The notes beneath the pieces are model-generated. The model was not told the origin of the DNA. It made no database searches and was given only the letters and a program-made list of their open reading frames with translations. Made by a program: the position numbers and the translations under genes. A stretch of DNA of 64,000 nt from JBEGHD01 sp049334165 (GTDB taxonomy: Bacteria; Bacteroidota; Bacteroidia; Flavobacteriales_D; Sanyastnellaceae), in the NCBI GenBank assembly GCA_049334165.1, contig JBEGHD010000001.1; one strand, written 5' to 3'. Shown piece after piece: positions 42,174-50,413 of this stretch. How positions within the stretch are numbered: position 1 is the first letter of the stretch; every line of letters begins with the position of its first letter.

Positions 42174-42560
42174 TTAACGCTTGCTGAACTGGAATTTCTT
42201 TCTTGCTTTTTTCTGACCTGGCTTCTTACGCTCAACCATACGAGGGTCACGAGTTGTAAGACCTTCTTCTTTGAGGGATGGCTTCCAATCCGCATTGATC
42301 TCGATGAGAGCTTTACTGATAGCAAGACGAATAGCCTCTGCCTGTCCAGATACTCCACCGCCTTTAACGTTCACCTTCACATCGTACTTACCAGTTGTTT
42401 CTGTAAGTCCGAAAGGTTGGTTGAGTTTGTACTGGAGAACTGTGGTTGGGAAATAATCGTTTGCTGCTTTGTTGTTCACAGTGATGTTACCTTTTCCTTC
42501 TGAAAGGTAGATGCGAGCAATCGAATTTTTTCTTCTTCCTGATGTGTTAATTACTTCCAT
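42174..42560 (-). CDS. rpsI: 30S ribosomal protein S9
   Basis: The 128-residue protein starts INTSGRRKNSIARIYLSEGK and has the family motifs GGGVSGQAEAIRLAISKALI and the basic tail LTTRDPRMVERKKPGQKKAR ending FQFSKR, whose last Lys-Arg contacts P-site tRNA. It lies 15 bases after rplM, in the standard L13-S9 pair, and 102 bases before the start of rpsB. Confidence 0.98.
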   Translation of the reverse strand: MEVINTSGRRKNSIARIYLSEGKGNITVNNKAANDYFPTTVLQYKLNQPFGLTETTGKYDVKVNVKGGGVSGQAEAIRLAISKALIEINADWKPSLKEEGLTTRDPRMVERKKPGQKKARKKFQFSKR

Positions 42561-42575
42561 CGCGGATTGTACTTA

Positions 42576-43025
42576 TTAACTGTTGATTTTAAATTCTTTT
42601 GGTTTTTGAGCTTGCTTGTCGTGCTCACCTCCCACATATACATACATGTGACGGAAGCATTCGCGCCCGAGGCTATTTTTTGGAAGCATACCTCTCACAG
42701 CTTTTTCTACCATAGCTGTAGGCTTTTTCTCCATCATATCTCTGGCTGAGCGCGTGCGCTGACCACCTGGATATCCAGTGTAGTGCATGTATTCTTTGTC
42801 ACGCCACTTGTTACCAGTTAGGTTAACTTTTTCAGCGTTGATTACTACCACGTAGTCACCCATGTCGGCATGTGGTGTAAAATTTGGCTTGTGTTTTCCT
42901 CTCAAAAGGCTTGCAACACGACTCGCGAGGCGCCCGAGAGATTGACCTTCAGCGTCAACCAACAACCACTCTTTGTTGGCGTTTTCTTTGTTGGCCGAAG
43001 CTGTTTTGTAACTCAGTGTATCCAC
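42576..43025 (-). CDS. rplM: 50S ribosomal protein L13
   Basis: The 149-residue protein is read from a GTG at 43025 (M-D-T-L-S-Y-K-T). Family motifs: WLLVDAEGQSLGRLASRVAS, LLRGKHKPNFTPHADMGDYV, VVINAEKVNLTGNKWRDKEY, GMLPKNSLGRECFRHMYVY. L13 is an early-assembling 50S protein. It opens the minus-strand translation operon behind a TAAATTTG box at 43055-43062. The GTG start is unusual for such an abundant protein but no ATG is available nearby. Confidence 0.97.
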   Translation of the reverse strand: MDTLSYKTASANKENANKEWLLVDAEGQSLGRLASRVASLLRGKHKPNFTPHADMGDYVVVINAEKVNLTGNKWRDKEYMHYTGYPGGQRTRSARDMMEKKPTAMVEKAVRGMLPKNSLGRECFRHMYVYVGGEHDKQAQKPKEFKINS

Positions 43026-43054
43026 TTCTATCTTTTTTATATCTGTGTGACGTA

Positions 43055-43062
43055 CAAATTTA
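43055..43062 (-). promoter_or_regulatory. -7 box of the rplM operon
   Basis: On the minus strand TAAATTTG matches TAnnTTTG exactly and ends 29 bases before the GTG of rplM. No clean TTG was found at the -33 distance. Confidence 0.5.
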
Positions 43063-43416
43063 TTTCTCAGGGCATAAAAGGGTTCACCCCCTGAAAATGG
43101 GCTGCGAATTTAAAACTAAATTTCAGATTAGACAAATTATTAACAGCTGCCGATTGACAGCTGCCTAAAAAATGTAGAAGAATGCTCAAAAATAAGGCTT
43201 TATAGGTAAAGTCAGACTGTGGAAAAGTGATCTCATTTCCGGGCATGTCGGTGTGTTAACAGGTGTTAAACCGCTTATTGGGATAAAACGCCCGTTGACC
43301 GCCCCGCATTCCCCTTTGGTTGTTTTTGTAATGTTTAACGCTCTCTTAACGCGTAATTTAGAAGTGAGCATTTCGGAAAACCCGAAAGCTTCAATTCGAA
43401 TCAAAACCTTAAAGTC
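43063..43416. other. 354-base intergenic region and leader of the 25-codon gene
   Basis: No larger gene is visible. ACAGCTGCC occurs twice at about 43142 and 43158. TTG at 43295-43297 followed 23 bases later by TGTTTTTG (43321-43328, one base off the -7 consensus) is the best promoter candidate for the downstream miniature gene. TTTCGG at 43371-43376 and CCGAAA at 43382-43387 form a small hairpin in the presumed leader. Confidence 0.45.
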
Positions 43417-43494
43417 ATGAAACGTTCTTACAATATCGCATCAATCGCTAACGAAGTAACTCCTCAACTTATCTGGATCTTCAACGACAAATAA
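43417..43494 (+). CDS. Miniature gene encoding a 25-residue peptide of unknown function
   Basis: An ATG at 43417 opens 25 codons ending in TAA at 43492-43494, with a second in-frame TAA directly after. The peptide begins MKRSYNIASIANEV and ends LIWIFNDK; it has no signal peptide and only a short hydrophobic patch (LIWIF). Nearly every codon is of the type favoured in highly expressed genes (CGT, TCT, ATC, GCT, GTA, ACT, CCT, CTT, AAC, GAC, TTC). The start is preceded by a leader with a small hairpin, and a strong terminator follows 62 bases after the stop. The next gene is on the other strand, so it is not a leader peptide for a downstream gene. I know no family. It could also be a small RNA with a coding core. 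Confidence 0.55.
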   Translation: MKRSYNIASIANEVTPQLIWIFNDK

Positions 43495-43556
43495 TAAAGC
43501 ATTCAAAAATCCATCTTTCCTAAGCTTTTTCCCAAGCTTACTTTTCTTGGTTTTCC

Positions 43557-43606
43557 AATCCTGACGCTTACACCTGATAACCTTGTGTGAGTTGTCGGGA
43601 TTTTTT
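43557..43606 (+). terminator. Strong terminator of the miniature gene
   Basis: AATCCTGAC (43557-43565) pairs with GTCGGGATT (43594-43602), and inside it CTTACAC (43567-43573) pairs with GTGTGAG (43585-43591), each with one G-T wobble. T runs from 43601 to 43606. The T-run is on the plus strand, so the hairpin serves the 25-codon gene rather than the minus-strand deacetylase gene. Confidence 0.85.
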
Positions 43607-43614
43607 ATGCCTTG

Positions 43615-44229
43615 TTACATTTCGAGTGCGTGGCTCTGCCAGCCATTTGATTCCATGAGAGCAAGAGTTTTTGGCAACACACTCAATACGCTCTCTTTTG
43701 CTTTCTCACTGTCGTGGAAAACGACAATGGAGCCAGGCTTTAAATGTTTTTCTACAATTGAATAGCACTTTTGTGGGCTGACGGACGAATGGTAATCTCC
43801 AGTAATAATGCTCCACATGATGATGTTAAATTTTTCTACAAGCTCTTTTACCTGTCGCCTTTTTATTCTGCCGTAAGGCGGACGAAAAAGGCAGGTTCCA
43901 GTCAAGGCCTGACATTCATCCACTTCCTTAAAATATTCCCGATTGTTTGTTTTCCAGCCATTCACATGATTCATGGTGTGATTACCAACTGAATGGCCTT
44001 CATCCAAAATACGCTGGAAGAGCTCTGGGTGCTTCTTTACATTTTTGCCAATGCAGAAAAATGTAGCTTTGGCTTCGGCCTCATTAAGAATATCGAGAAT
44101 GTGATCAGTGACACCGGGGAGCGGACCGTCATCAAACGTCAGGAAGACTTTCCCATCCTCGTTTGGAATATCCCAAACTAGATCTTTTGATAATGGCTTT
44201 AAGATTGCCGGTGGTTTTGATATCAACAT
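43615..44229 (-). CDS. Polysaccharide deacetylase (NodB/CE4 family)
   Basis: The ATG at 44229 gives 204 residues (MLISKPPAILKPLSKDLVWD), the usual start of short Bacteroidota members; an in-frame TTG at 44271 would add 14 residues. All CE4 motifs are present: TFDDGP with the catalytic base Asp and metal Asp, HTMNH with the two metal His, RPPYGR, and HDS near the end. It removes acetyl groups from an N-acetylated glycan, probably peptidoglycan or a surface polysaccharide. No signal peptide is seen, so location is unclear. The gene stands alone on the minus strand. Confidence 0.93.
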   Translation of the reverse strand: MLISKPPAILKPLSKDLVWDIPNEDGKVFLTFDDGPLPGVTDHILDILNEAEAKATFFCIGKNVKKHPELFQRILDEGHSVGNHTMNHVNGWKTNNREYFKEVDECQALTGTCLFRPPYGRIKRRQVKELVEKFNIIMWSIITGDYHSSVSPQKCYSIVEKHLKPGSIVVFHDSEKAKESVLSVLPKTLALMESNGWQSHALEM

Positions 44230-44322
44230 ACAACGGCAATTTCTCAAAAAATGGCAGACCTTGACGAACAATAAGGCTCATTTTTTATTCCCAGGAGGTA
44301 CCACTTTATTAATATCGCATTT

Positions 44323-45345
44323 ATGAAAGCAGCATTTCTAGTTAAAAACGGCAAAGCTTCCACTGCTCTCGAAGTGAGAGAAACCAATGATCCGCAGATT
44401 GAAGCTCATCAACTCCTGATCAGAGTTGAGGCTTTCGGATTGAACTTCGCGGATGTTATGGCGCGGCTCGGACTTTATCCAGACGCTCCTGAAATGCCGT
44501 GCGTGCTCGGTTATGAAGTGGTGGGAAAAGTCGAAGAAGTCGGGAAAGATGTAGACAATTCACTTATTGGAAAACGGGTGGTTGCCATGACCAGATTTGG
44601 AGGTTACGCGGAATTGGCCGTTGCAGACCACCGCGCTCTGGCTGTAGTTGATGAGGAGCTGGAAGCAGCAAAAGCTGTGGCTCTCGCTACTCAGTACATC
44701 ACTGCCTGGTACGCTGGATGCGAGATGATGAATCTCCGAAAAGGCCAAAGAGTTTTGATTCACGCTGCAGCTGGCGGAGTTGGTACTGCTCTCACACAAA
44801 TTGCGAAGTGGCGCGGTTGTGAAGTTTTCGGAAATGCCGGCAGCGAAGAAAAAATCGAATACCTGAAAAAGCAGGGAGTCGACCATCCAATAAACTATAG
44901 AAAGCTCGATTATGAGAACGTAGTACGGGAAAGGCTGGGATCTGATAAAAGATTGGACGCCACTTTTAACCCCATTGCCGGGAGCACCTTTAAAAAAGAT
45001 ATGCGACTGCTAGGTCATGGTGGCAGACTGGCTCTTTATGGAGCTTCAGACCGAGTTGGCGGAAGCAAGTTTTGGAAAACTCTGAAAATGGTTTACCAGA
45101 TGGGATTGATCATGCCAATTTCACTGGTAGGTTCTTCTAAATCTGTGATCGGAATAAACATGCTGCGAATTGCAGACACCGATCCGGAGATGATCGGCCA
45201 TTGCCTGGGTCAGGTTGTGAGGCTCCAAAAAGAAGGCATTCTCGACCCAACTGTCGGAGGTGAATATGAAATAGATGACCTCGCTAAGGCTCATGAACTA
45301 CTCGAAAACAGAGAAACAATTGGGAAAGTTGCCGTAAAGTGGTAA
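44323..45345 (+). CDS. Quinone oxidoreductase-like medium-chain dehydrogenase
   Basis: The 340-residue protein belongs to the zinc-free NADPH:quinone oxidoreductase branch of the medium-chain dehydrogenases. It has the GroES-like N-domain (VEAFGLNFADVMARLGLYP, MPCVLGYEVVGKVEEVG) and a Rossmann domain with ITAWYAGCEMMNLRKGQRVL and IHAAAGGVGTALTQIAKWRG. The catalytic-zinc Cys and His of alcohol dehydrogenases are absent. It reduces quinones or enones with NADPH; the substrate is unknown. No partner genes are adjacent. Confidence 0.92.
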   Translation: MKAAFLVKNGKASTALEVRETNDPQIEAHQLLIRVEAFGLNFADVMARLGLYPDAPEMPCVLGYEVVGKVEEVGKDVDNSLIGKRVVAMTRFGGYAELAVADHRALAVVDEELEAAKAVALATQYITAWYAGCEMMNLRKGQRVLIHAAAGGVGTALTQIAKWRGCEVFGNAGSEEKIEYLKKQGVDHPINYRKLDYENVVRERLGSDKRLDATFNPIAGSTFKKDMRLLGHGGRLALYGASDRVGGSKFWKTLKMVYQMGLIMPISLVGSSKSVIGINMLRIADTDPEMIGHCLGQVVRLQKEGILDPTVGGEYEIDDLAKAHELLENRETIGKVAVKW

Positions 45346-45425
45346 CCACTGGAAATGTTAAAGTTGGACAAATAGCTTTTAAACCGAGACAAATGTCGTA
45401 ACTTGTGGTGTAAAAGTCTGACTTG

Positions 45426-45932
45426 ATGAAAGGTGATGATAATAACAATCGTGAGCTGCTATCTGAAATTACGCAAGATCTGCTCAATCTGGCGGCTCCA
45501 AAAGCTAAAGGCACAAAAGTAGAAGAGCCTGGAGTTGGCTACATTTCTTTCTTTGCCAACAAGATGGCGATCATTCAAGTGATTCAAAGCGGTCTGCCCT
45601 TCTCTCTCTTCGAAAAAATCAGAAGCGTTTCTCCCTTTACCGAGTCAGAGTGGGCAGAGTTTCTGGGCGTTTCTTCAAAAACCCTACAGCGCCAAAAGAA
45701 AGAATCCAACTTTAAGTTTAAACCCATCCAAAGCGAGAAAATTCTGGAATTGGCAGAGGTAGTCAACCTTGGTCTAAGTGTGTTCGACACGAGCAATCAG
45801 TTTTATGGATGGTTAAAAGAGCCAAGTTTTGCTTTGGGCAAGATGAAGCCCATCGATCTGATTCGAGATTCCTACGGAAAAGAGCTAGTCATGGATGAGC
45901 TCAATAGAATAGAATTCGGAGTTTTTGCCTGA
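45426..45932 (+). CDS. Xre/MbcA/ParS-family antitoxin
   Basis: The ATG at 45426 gives 168 residues; a TTG one codon earlier is unlikely. An N-terminal part with a helix-turn-helix-like stretch (SPFTESEWAEFLGVSSKTLQ) leads into the toxin-binding C-terminal domain of MbcA/ParS proteins (ILELAEVVNLGLSVFDTSNQ, FYGWLKEPSFALGKMKPIDL, LNRIEFGVFA). It should neutralise the RES toxin and repress its own operon. Its TGA overlaps the toxin ATG by one base, the usual antitoxin-first arrangement. Confidence 0.93.
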   Translation: MKGDDNNNRELLSEITQDLLNLAAPKAKGTKVEEPGVGYISFFANKMAIIQVIQSGLPFSLFEKIRSVSPFTESEWAEFLGVSSKTLQRQKKESNFKFKPIQSEKILELAEVVNLGLSVFDTSNQFYGWLKEPSFALGKMKPIDLIRDSYGKELVMDELNRIEFGVFA

Positions 45933-46390
45933 TGCGGGGTTTCAGGCTTTCAAGAAAAAAATACGCACGAAAACTTGACGGGCAGGATGCAGCTCGCTCC
46001 AACAACCGCTGGAACAGCAAAGGAACGGCTGTTGTCTACACAGCTGAAAGCCGGGCATTGGCAATGGCTGAGGTGCTCTTTCACTTATCGCTCAATCACC
46101 TTTCAAGCACGTTCCAAATGGTAGAGATAGAAATCCCCGACTCTGTTTCGGTTAGAGAAATTTCGTTAAAGGACCCTGGTCGTGATTGGTCCGAAAATCC
46201 ACCGATGCCTTCTTCTCAAAAAATTGGCGATGACTTCATTCAGTGCGGAGATACTTGTGTATTGAGAGTTCCTTCGGCTGTTGTTCCCGGAGATTTCAAT
46301 CTGCTGATTAATCCGAACCATCCAGAGATGAAAAAAATCAAGGTGGTTGAAATAAGTGATTCCCCCTTCGACAGCCGACTTTTGGGCTAA
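45932..46390 (+). CDS. RES-domain toxin (NAD-degrading family)
   Basis: The 152-residue protein is a RES domain. The conserved Arg-Glu-Ser set is seen as MRGFRLSRKKYA and NNRWNSKGTAVVYTAESRAL, followed by MAEVLFHL and, near the end, VPSAVVPGDFNLLINPNHP. RES toxins of known systems consume NAD+ or modify proteins by ADP-ribosylation, stopping growth until the antitoxin binds. It is translationally coupled to the antitoxin gene and ends 3 bases before a convergent gene. Confidence 0.94.
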   Translation: MRGFRLSRKKYARKLDGQDAARSNNRWNSKGTAVVYTAESRALAMAEVLFHLSLNHLSSTFQMVEIEIPDSVSVREISLKDPGRDWSENPPMPSSQKIGDDFIQCGDTCVLRVPSAVVPGDFNLLINPNHPEMKKIKVVEISDSPFDSRLLG

Positions 46391-46393
46391 CGT

Positions 46394-46888
46394 CTACTTG
46401 CTTTCAATCATATTTTCGAGAGCATAGTAAAGCGCCTCAGGGCAAGGTGTGCAGCCCTGCTCCATCATTTCAAAAATTTCCTGTTTGCGATCCTTTTTCA
46501 AGTCTCTCTTGCCGGTGTAAAGCTCCGGATCGAAGTCCGCAAGGCTGGCCTCTCCATTAGTCACCTTTTTCAGGTCTTCCTGATTCACGAGACTAAAGTC
46601 TTTGTCCTTCCCAATTTTCAGGTGAATCATCTCCATGCTTTCCTCATCGGGAAAACTGAAAACTTTCATGTCTTTCTCCGTCCTGGCTTCGAGGCATTTT
46701 ATCTTTTCGAGAGCTTTGTCCCACACGATGTCACTGAAGATTTCGATCAATCCTTCCGCTTTTTTGGGATCTTCTTTTTTGATCTTATCCCAATCGTCCG
46801 CTGCTACTGTGTTCGCTGAAAGGAACTTTACGAAGTCTTCTTCAAGCGGCTCGAGTTCTTCTTGTGTGAGTGATCTATATTTCGCCAT
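46394..46888 (-). CDS. DUF6495-like conserved cytoplasmic protein
   Basis: The ATG at 46888 gives 164 residues (MAKYRSLTQEELEPLEEDFV); an upstream in-frame start at 46957 adds 23 residues that look unrelated. The protein is acidic with the pattern FVKFLSANTVAADDWDKIKK, FSDIVWDKALEKIKCLEART and the end FEMMEQGCTPCPEALYYALE. This resembles DUF6495, a Flavobacteriales family without known function. The C-terminal Cys-x-x-Cys is notable. It converges with the RES toxin gene at a 3-base gap. Confidence 0.75.
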   Translation of the reverse strand: MAKYRSLTQEELEPLEEDFVKFLSANTVAADDWDKIKKEDPKKAEGLIEIFSDIVWDKALEKIKCLEARTEKDMKVFSFPDEESMEMIHLKIGKDKDFSLVNQEDLKKVTNGEASLADFDPELYTGKRDLKKDRKQEIFEMMEQGCTPCPEALYYALENMIESK

Positions 46889-46985
46889 TTCCAGAAAAAT
46901 TTTCGGCAAAGGTAGAAAGAAGAAAAGAAGCGCAGAAAAAGCGCTCCTGCTTCTCAATTGAGCTCCTCTCTTCTCGACCTGATTT

Positions 46986-49424
46986 TTATCGTTTCTTCAA
47001 GTAGAGATAGTCGATAAAATAGAGCACCTTGATGGAAAAATTATTGACTTGCGGAGCCCGCAAAGTGGTTTCCACGTCTTCGTAGTAGCTGAGAGGCGAG
47101 GGTTCTCCTTCTTCGAGAATGGCGAGTTTCCAGGCCACCGAAATTTCGCTGCCCGGAGCAAATCGCCATTTGTAAATCAGGTCGATGTTGAATGCATTGA
47201 ACGAAATATCGCGCACGCTGCTACCGTCCGGATTGAAGCCGGCAAACTCTGAAGGAGTCAGTGAACCATCTTCCTGAACGTTGTTGAACTGGTCGTAAAC
47301 GGCAGTAGACCAGTAGTGACGCAGGTCGAGCGTGAGCCACATTTTGTTGTTGAAAATGTAGCTGCCGGAGATGAAGCTTTCGTGGATTTCGACATTTCTT
47401 CTTCCGAACACGATGGTGTCAGAAAGCGTGTTGACGTACCCCATTTCATTGTTGCGCTTGGCATTGCTGTAGCCGATCACAAAAAAGAGCTTGTCGTTTG
47501 GCCTGATCCGCGGTTCGAAATAGTAAGAAAAGTTGTTGCGACCAACTTCGTCAAACTGTCGCCAGTCCACTCCTGCATCGAGTGCAAACGGCCTGCTGTA
47601 GTCTGAAGAAACAAAGGCTCCAAGACTGTAGTTTTGCGGGAATTCGTAGGCTCTTTCGAAAGTTCTGGTCTCGAAGTAGTCGTAGGTGTCTACCGGCTCC
47701 CAGGCCGCGTTGAAGCCAAAGCTGTGGAAGTTTCTCAGGGTGAAAAAGCTATTGGAGTAGACTGCGAAGTTGAAGAACGTGCTCGGTTCCAGAAGTCTTT
47801 CGTAATTCATACTGAGGTTGTGCCTCATATTGTTGAAAATAGAGAAAGGCTCAAACTTTTGAAACGAAACTGTGGCGTAGCTCTGGTTGACATTCCTGAT
47901 GGTTTGAAAACCCAGGTCGTTAATGTCGTACTCTTTTCCAATGACCGTTTGTGACAGTTTAAACCTCCAGTTTCCGCTGATTTTTGAAAACCCAAGACTG
48001 TAGGTTTCGCCCAGAGAAATGCTGTCTGGATGAAACTTCTGACTCACACCACCGAAACCTTCGAGAGCATACTTATTCTTCTTGTCTGTCAGCTTCAGAT
48101 CCACGCGGCTCACATTGGCATCGTAAACAGAGCCGCTGCGGAGGACATTGGTGTTAGTGAAGGTCACAAAGGAGTTGTTTCGAATCACCTGGTCGAGCAC
48201 CAGCACGTTGTAGTTGGTGAGCGGGTTGGTGGTGAGCTCGCGAGTTTCTCCGGTTTCCGTGTTTTCGATTACAGCTTTGGTCTCGTTTTCAACTGCATTA
48301 AAAAATCCAATTCCCAGGCCTCGTTTGTTTCTTCCTGAGATTTTAGTTGCGTTGATGAGCTGACCTCGGTTAGGGTTTTCTACAACTTCTTCCTCTTCTA
48401 AAACCGACTGCTGAGCTTTGCTAAAATTAATTGGTCTGCCGCCCACTCGCCTCGAGTAGAACAATCCGGCTTTGTTGAAGAGCTCAACTCCTTCGGTGAA
48501 AAATTGGCGGTTTTCGTTGTACTGTACCTCGAATGGCGAGAGATTGAGGACTCGATTGTCGAATCGGGCCTGGCCAAAATCGGGAATCAGAGTCATGTCG
48601 AGCGTAAAAGCATCGTTGATTCCGTACTTCACGTCCATGCCGGCATTAAATGATTCTGCCACTCCGCCTTCTTCCACCGTGCTGTGCTCGATGTAGCCAG
48701 AAGCGTATGGAAAAAAGAAGAGTCGGGTCGGAGGCTTAATGTTTTCGATGCCTTTCAGTCTGCCCGCCTGAGTGAAAAACCCGTCTATTTCGGGATTCAC
48801 AAAATTCCACCAGCTGATTTCACGATTTCTTCGAATCTGGCGGCCGAAGTTGATTCCCCAAACCTGCTCTTTAACTTCTGGAAAACGAAGTGCTGAAAAC
48901 GGAATCTTAATTTCTACGATCCATCCCCGCTCGGTGATATTGGTTGCGCTTTCCCACACAGCATCCCACGTAGAACTCTCGCCACTTGTGGAATACTTCG
49001 TATCGATTTGCACACCTGCTGGAGTTACCGCAAAGCCCTCACCGTTGATACCATCGCGGTAGTTGTTAAAAACGACTTTGAAGTAATCGGCATTTCCCAC
49101 GTCATCGCGCTCGGTGAGGAAGTTGTTGATGCTGTCGGGATTGTTTTCGAAAAGCTCTGCAGCGATATAAACGGCTTCATCGTCATAAATCATTCTGACT
49201 GCAGTGTTCTGGGAGCATCCTGCTCCTGGCCTCGGGGAGTTTTGTACGAAGCCTGAAGCTGGCTCCACTTCTTGCCAGGCCGCATCACTGAGCACACCAT
49301 CGATCTCCGGTGCTTTTGTGACCATTTCAGTCATGTAAGTTCTGCGCACAATGCTGTCTTGCTGACCAAAAAGACAGAACGTAAAAAGACTAAGAAGAAA
49401 GGTTAGACAAGAGTTTTTCAACAC
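46986..49424 (-). CDS. CBM9-like / DUF5916 outer-membrane protein
   Basis: I chose the GTG at 49424 (812 residues) because the signal peptide VLKNSCLTFLLSLFTFCLFG starts there and a -7-like box (GATCTTTG, minus strand, plus 49445-49452) ends about 20 bases upstream. A TTG at 49502 would precede that box. Residues about 30-215 resemble a family 9 carbohydrate-binding module (KAPEIDGVLSDAAWQEV, DDEAVYIAAELFEN). The remaining 590 residues are beta-rich, as in DUF5916 barrels, and end YFIDYLYLKKR. It is an outer-membrane protein, perhaps for glycan or steroid-like ligand capture; substrate unknown. Confidence 0.85.
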   Translation of the reverse strand: MLKNSCLTFLLSLFTFCLFGQQDSIVRRTYMTEMVTKAPEIDGVLSDAAWQEVEPASGFVQNSPRPGAGCSQNTAVRMIYDDEAVYIAAELFENNPDSINNFLTERDDVGNADYFKVVFNNYRDGINGEGFAVTPAGVQIDTKYSTSGESSTWDAVWESATNITERGWIVEIKIPFSALRFPEVKEQVWGINFGRQIRRNREISWWNFVNPEIDGFFTQAGRLKGIENIKPPTRLFFFPYASGYIEHSTVEEGGVAESFNAGMDVKYGINDAFTLDMTLIPDFGQARFDNRVLNLSPFEVQYNENRQFFTEGVELFNKAGLFYSRRVGGRPINFSKAQQSVLEEEEVVENPNRGQLINATKISGRNKRGLGIGFFNAVENETKAVIENTETGETRELTTNPLTNYNVLVLDQVIRNNSFVTFTNTNVLRSGSVYDANVSRVDLKLTDKKNKYALEGFGGVSQKFHPDSISLGETYSLGFSKISGNWRFKLSQTVIGKEYDINDLGFQTIRNVNQSYATVSFQKFEPFSIFNNMRHNLSMNYERLLEPSTFFNFAVYSNSFFTLRNFHSFGFNAAWEPVDTYDYFETRTFERAYEFPQNYSLGAFVSSDYSRPFALDAGVDWRQFDEVGRNNFSYYFEPRIRPNDKLFFVIGYSNAKRNNEMGYVNTLSDTIVFGRRNVEIHESFISGSYIFNNKMWLTLDLRHYWSTAVYDQFNNVQEDGSLTPSEFAGFNPDGSSVRDISFNAFNIDLIYKWRFAPGSEISVAWKLAILEEGEPSPLSYYEDVETTLRAPQVNNFSIKVLYFIDYLYLKKR

Positions 49425-49514
49425 ACTCGTTTTTTCGCGGGTGCAAAGATCGTGAAAACGAGGACTTGTGAAAGTGGTTTTGGATGGGCGGTGAAAAATC
49501 AATTTAGGGTTTTG

Positions 49515-49522
49515 TATCTTTC
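49515..49522 (+). promoter_or_regulatory. -7-like box upstream of the small membrane protein gene
   Basis: TATCTTTC at 49515-49522 is one base from TAnnTTTG and ends 11 bases before the ATG at 49534. Confidence 0.35.
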
Positions 49523-49533
49523 GTTTTCCTCAA

Positions 49534-49896
49534 ATGATTGCCATGAGTAACCTTAAATCAAAACAGGAGCTAATTGATCACACTGCCGATATGCGCTCCC
49601 GAGGCCACCAGTATCGTACTATCATCGCATACCTTAAGAATAACGCTCCAGATGAGAAAACGACTGCTGAAGTTTTGGGCGAACTGGACCGAATGGAAAA
49701 AAGTGGAGAACTCAGGAAAGAAAGTCCACAACACAAAAAGTCGAGTTGGCAGAACATTGTATTTGGTGGAGTAATACTTATTATCGGTCTAATCATGATG
49801 TCGAAGCTTTGGGATGCGGGAATCATTGCAGTACTTCCAATTGCTCTCATTGGAATAGGGTCACTGGCGATGTTGGGATTTATAAAAATGAAATGA
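49534..49896 (+). CDS. Small membrane protein of unknown function
   Basis: The protein has 120 residues from the ATG at 49534 or 117 from a second ATG at 49543; the promoter position allows either. The first 65 residues are charged and helical (QELIDHTADMRSRGHQYRTI, AEVLGELDRMEKSGELRKES). Two transmembrane helices follow (about 75-90 and 95-115, VILIIGLIMMSKLWDAG, IAVLPIALIGIGSLAMLGF). No family was recognised. Its TGA overlaps the ATG of the OsmC gene (ATGA), so the two are probably translated together. Confidence 0.7.
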   Translation: MIAMSNLKSKQELIDHTADMRSRGHQYRTIIAYLKNNAPDEKTTAEVLGELDRMEKSGELRKESPQHKKSSWQNIVFGGVILIIGLIMMSKLWDAGIIAVLPIALIGIGSLAMLGFIKMK

Positions 49897-50387
49897 CCTT
49901 GATAGCAATCGTCAAAACCCACAACTACCTCATCAACCTCGACTGGACTGGCAACCTCGGCCAGGGAACACAGAGCTACAAGGCTTACAATCGCAACCAC
50001 GAAATTTTGACAGAGGGAAAGACTCACAAAATTGCAGGCTCGGCCGACCCAAGTTTTTTAGGAGACAACACGCGTTACAACCCAGAAGAGCTGTTTGTCT
50101 CTTCGCTTGCCGCCTGCCATATGCTTTGGTATTTACACCTTTGTTCAGCCAATGGAATTATTGTCACAAACTACCGAGACGCTGCCACTGGAATAATGGA
50201 AGAAAACAAAGACGGCAGCGGCCGATTCAAGTCAGTGACGCTCAGGCCCGAGGTAACCATCACCGACCCTGAGAAAGTTGAACTCGCCAAATCACTCCAC
50301 ACAGAGGCCAACAAAAAGTGCTTCATCGCCAACTCTTGCAATTTTGAGGTGAGGCATGAGGGAGTTGTGAGAGTGGAAAGAAGTTAA
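49893..50387 (+). CDS. OsmC-family peroxiredoxin-like protein
   Basis: The ATG at 49893 gives 164 residues. Motifs fit the OsmC/Ohr superfamily: SADPSFLGDNTRYNPEELFV, then SSLAACHMLWYLHLCSANGI, and the resolving region ANKKCFIANSCNFEV. The peroxidatic Cys would be in LAACHMLW and a second Cys in KKCFI. It should reduce organic hydroperoxides or bind a related substrate. It overlaps the small membrane protein gene by four bases and converges with the S9 peptidase gene across 26 bases. Confidence 0.9.
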   Translation: MTLIAIVKTHNYLINLDWTGNLGQGTQSYKAYNRNHEILTEGKTHKIAGSADPSFLGDNTRYNPEELFVSSLAACHMLWYLHLCSANGIIVTNYRDAATGIMEENKDGSGRFKSVTLRPEVTITDPEKVELAKSLHTEANKKCFIANSCNFEVRHEGVVRVERS

Positions 50388-50413
50388 GTTATCTTTTCAA
50401 CCAGATTCTCAAA

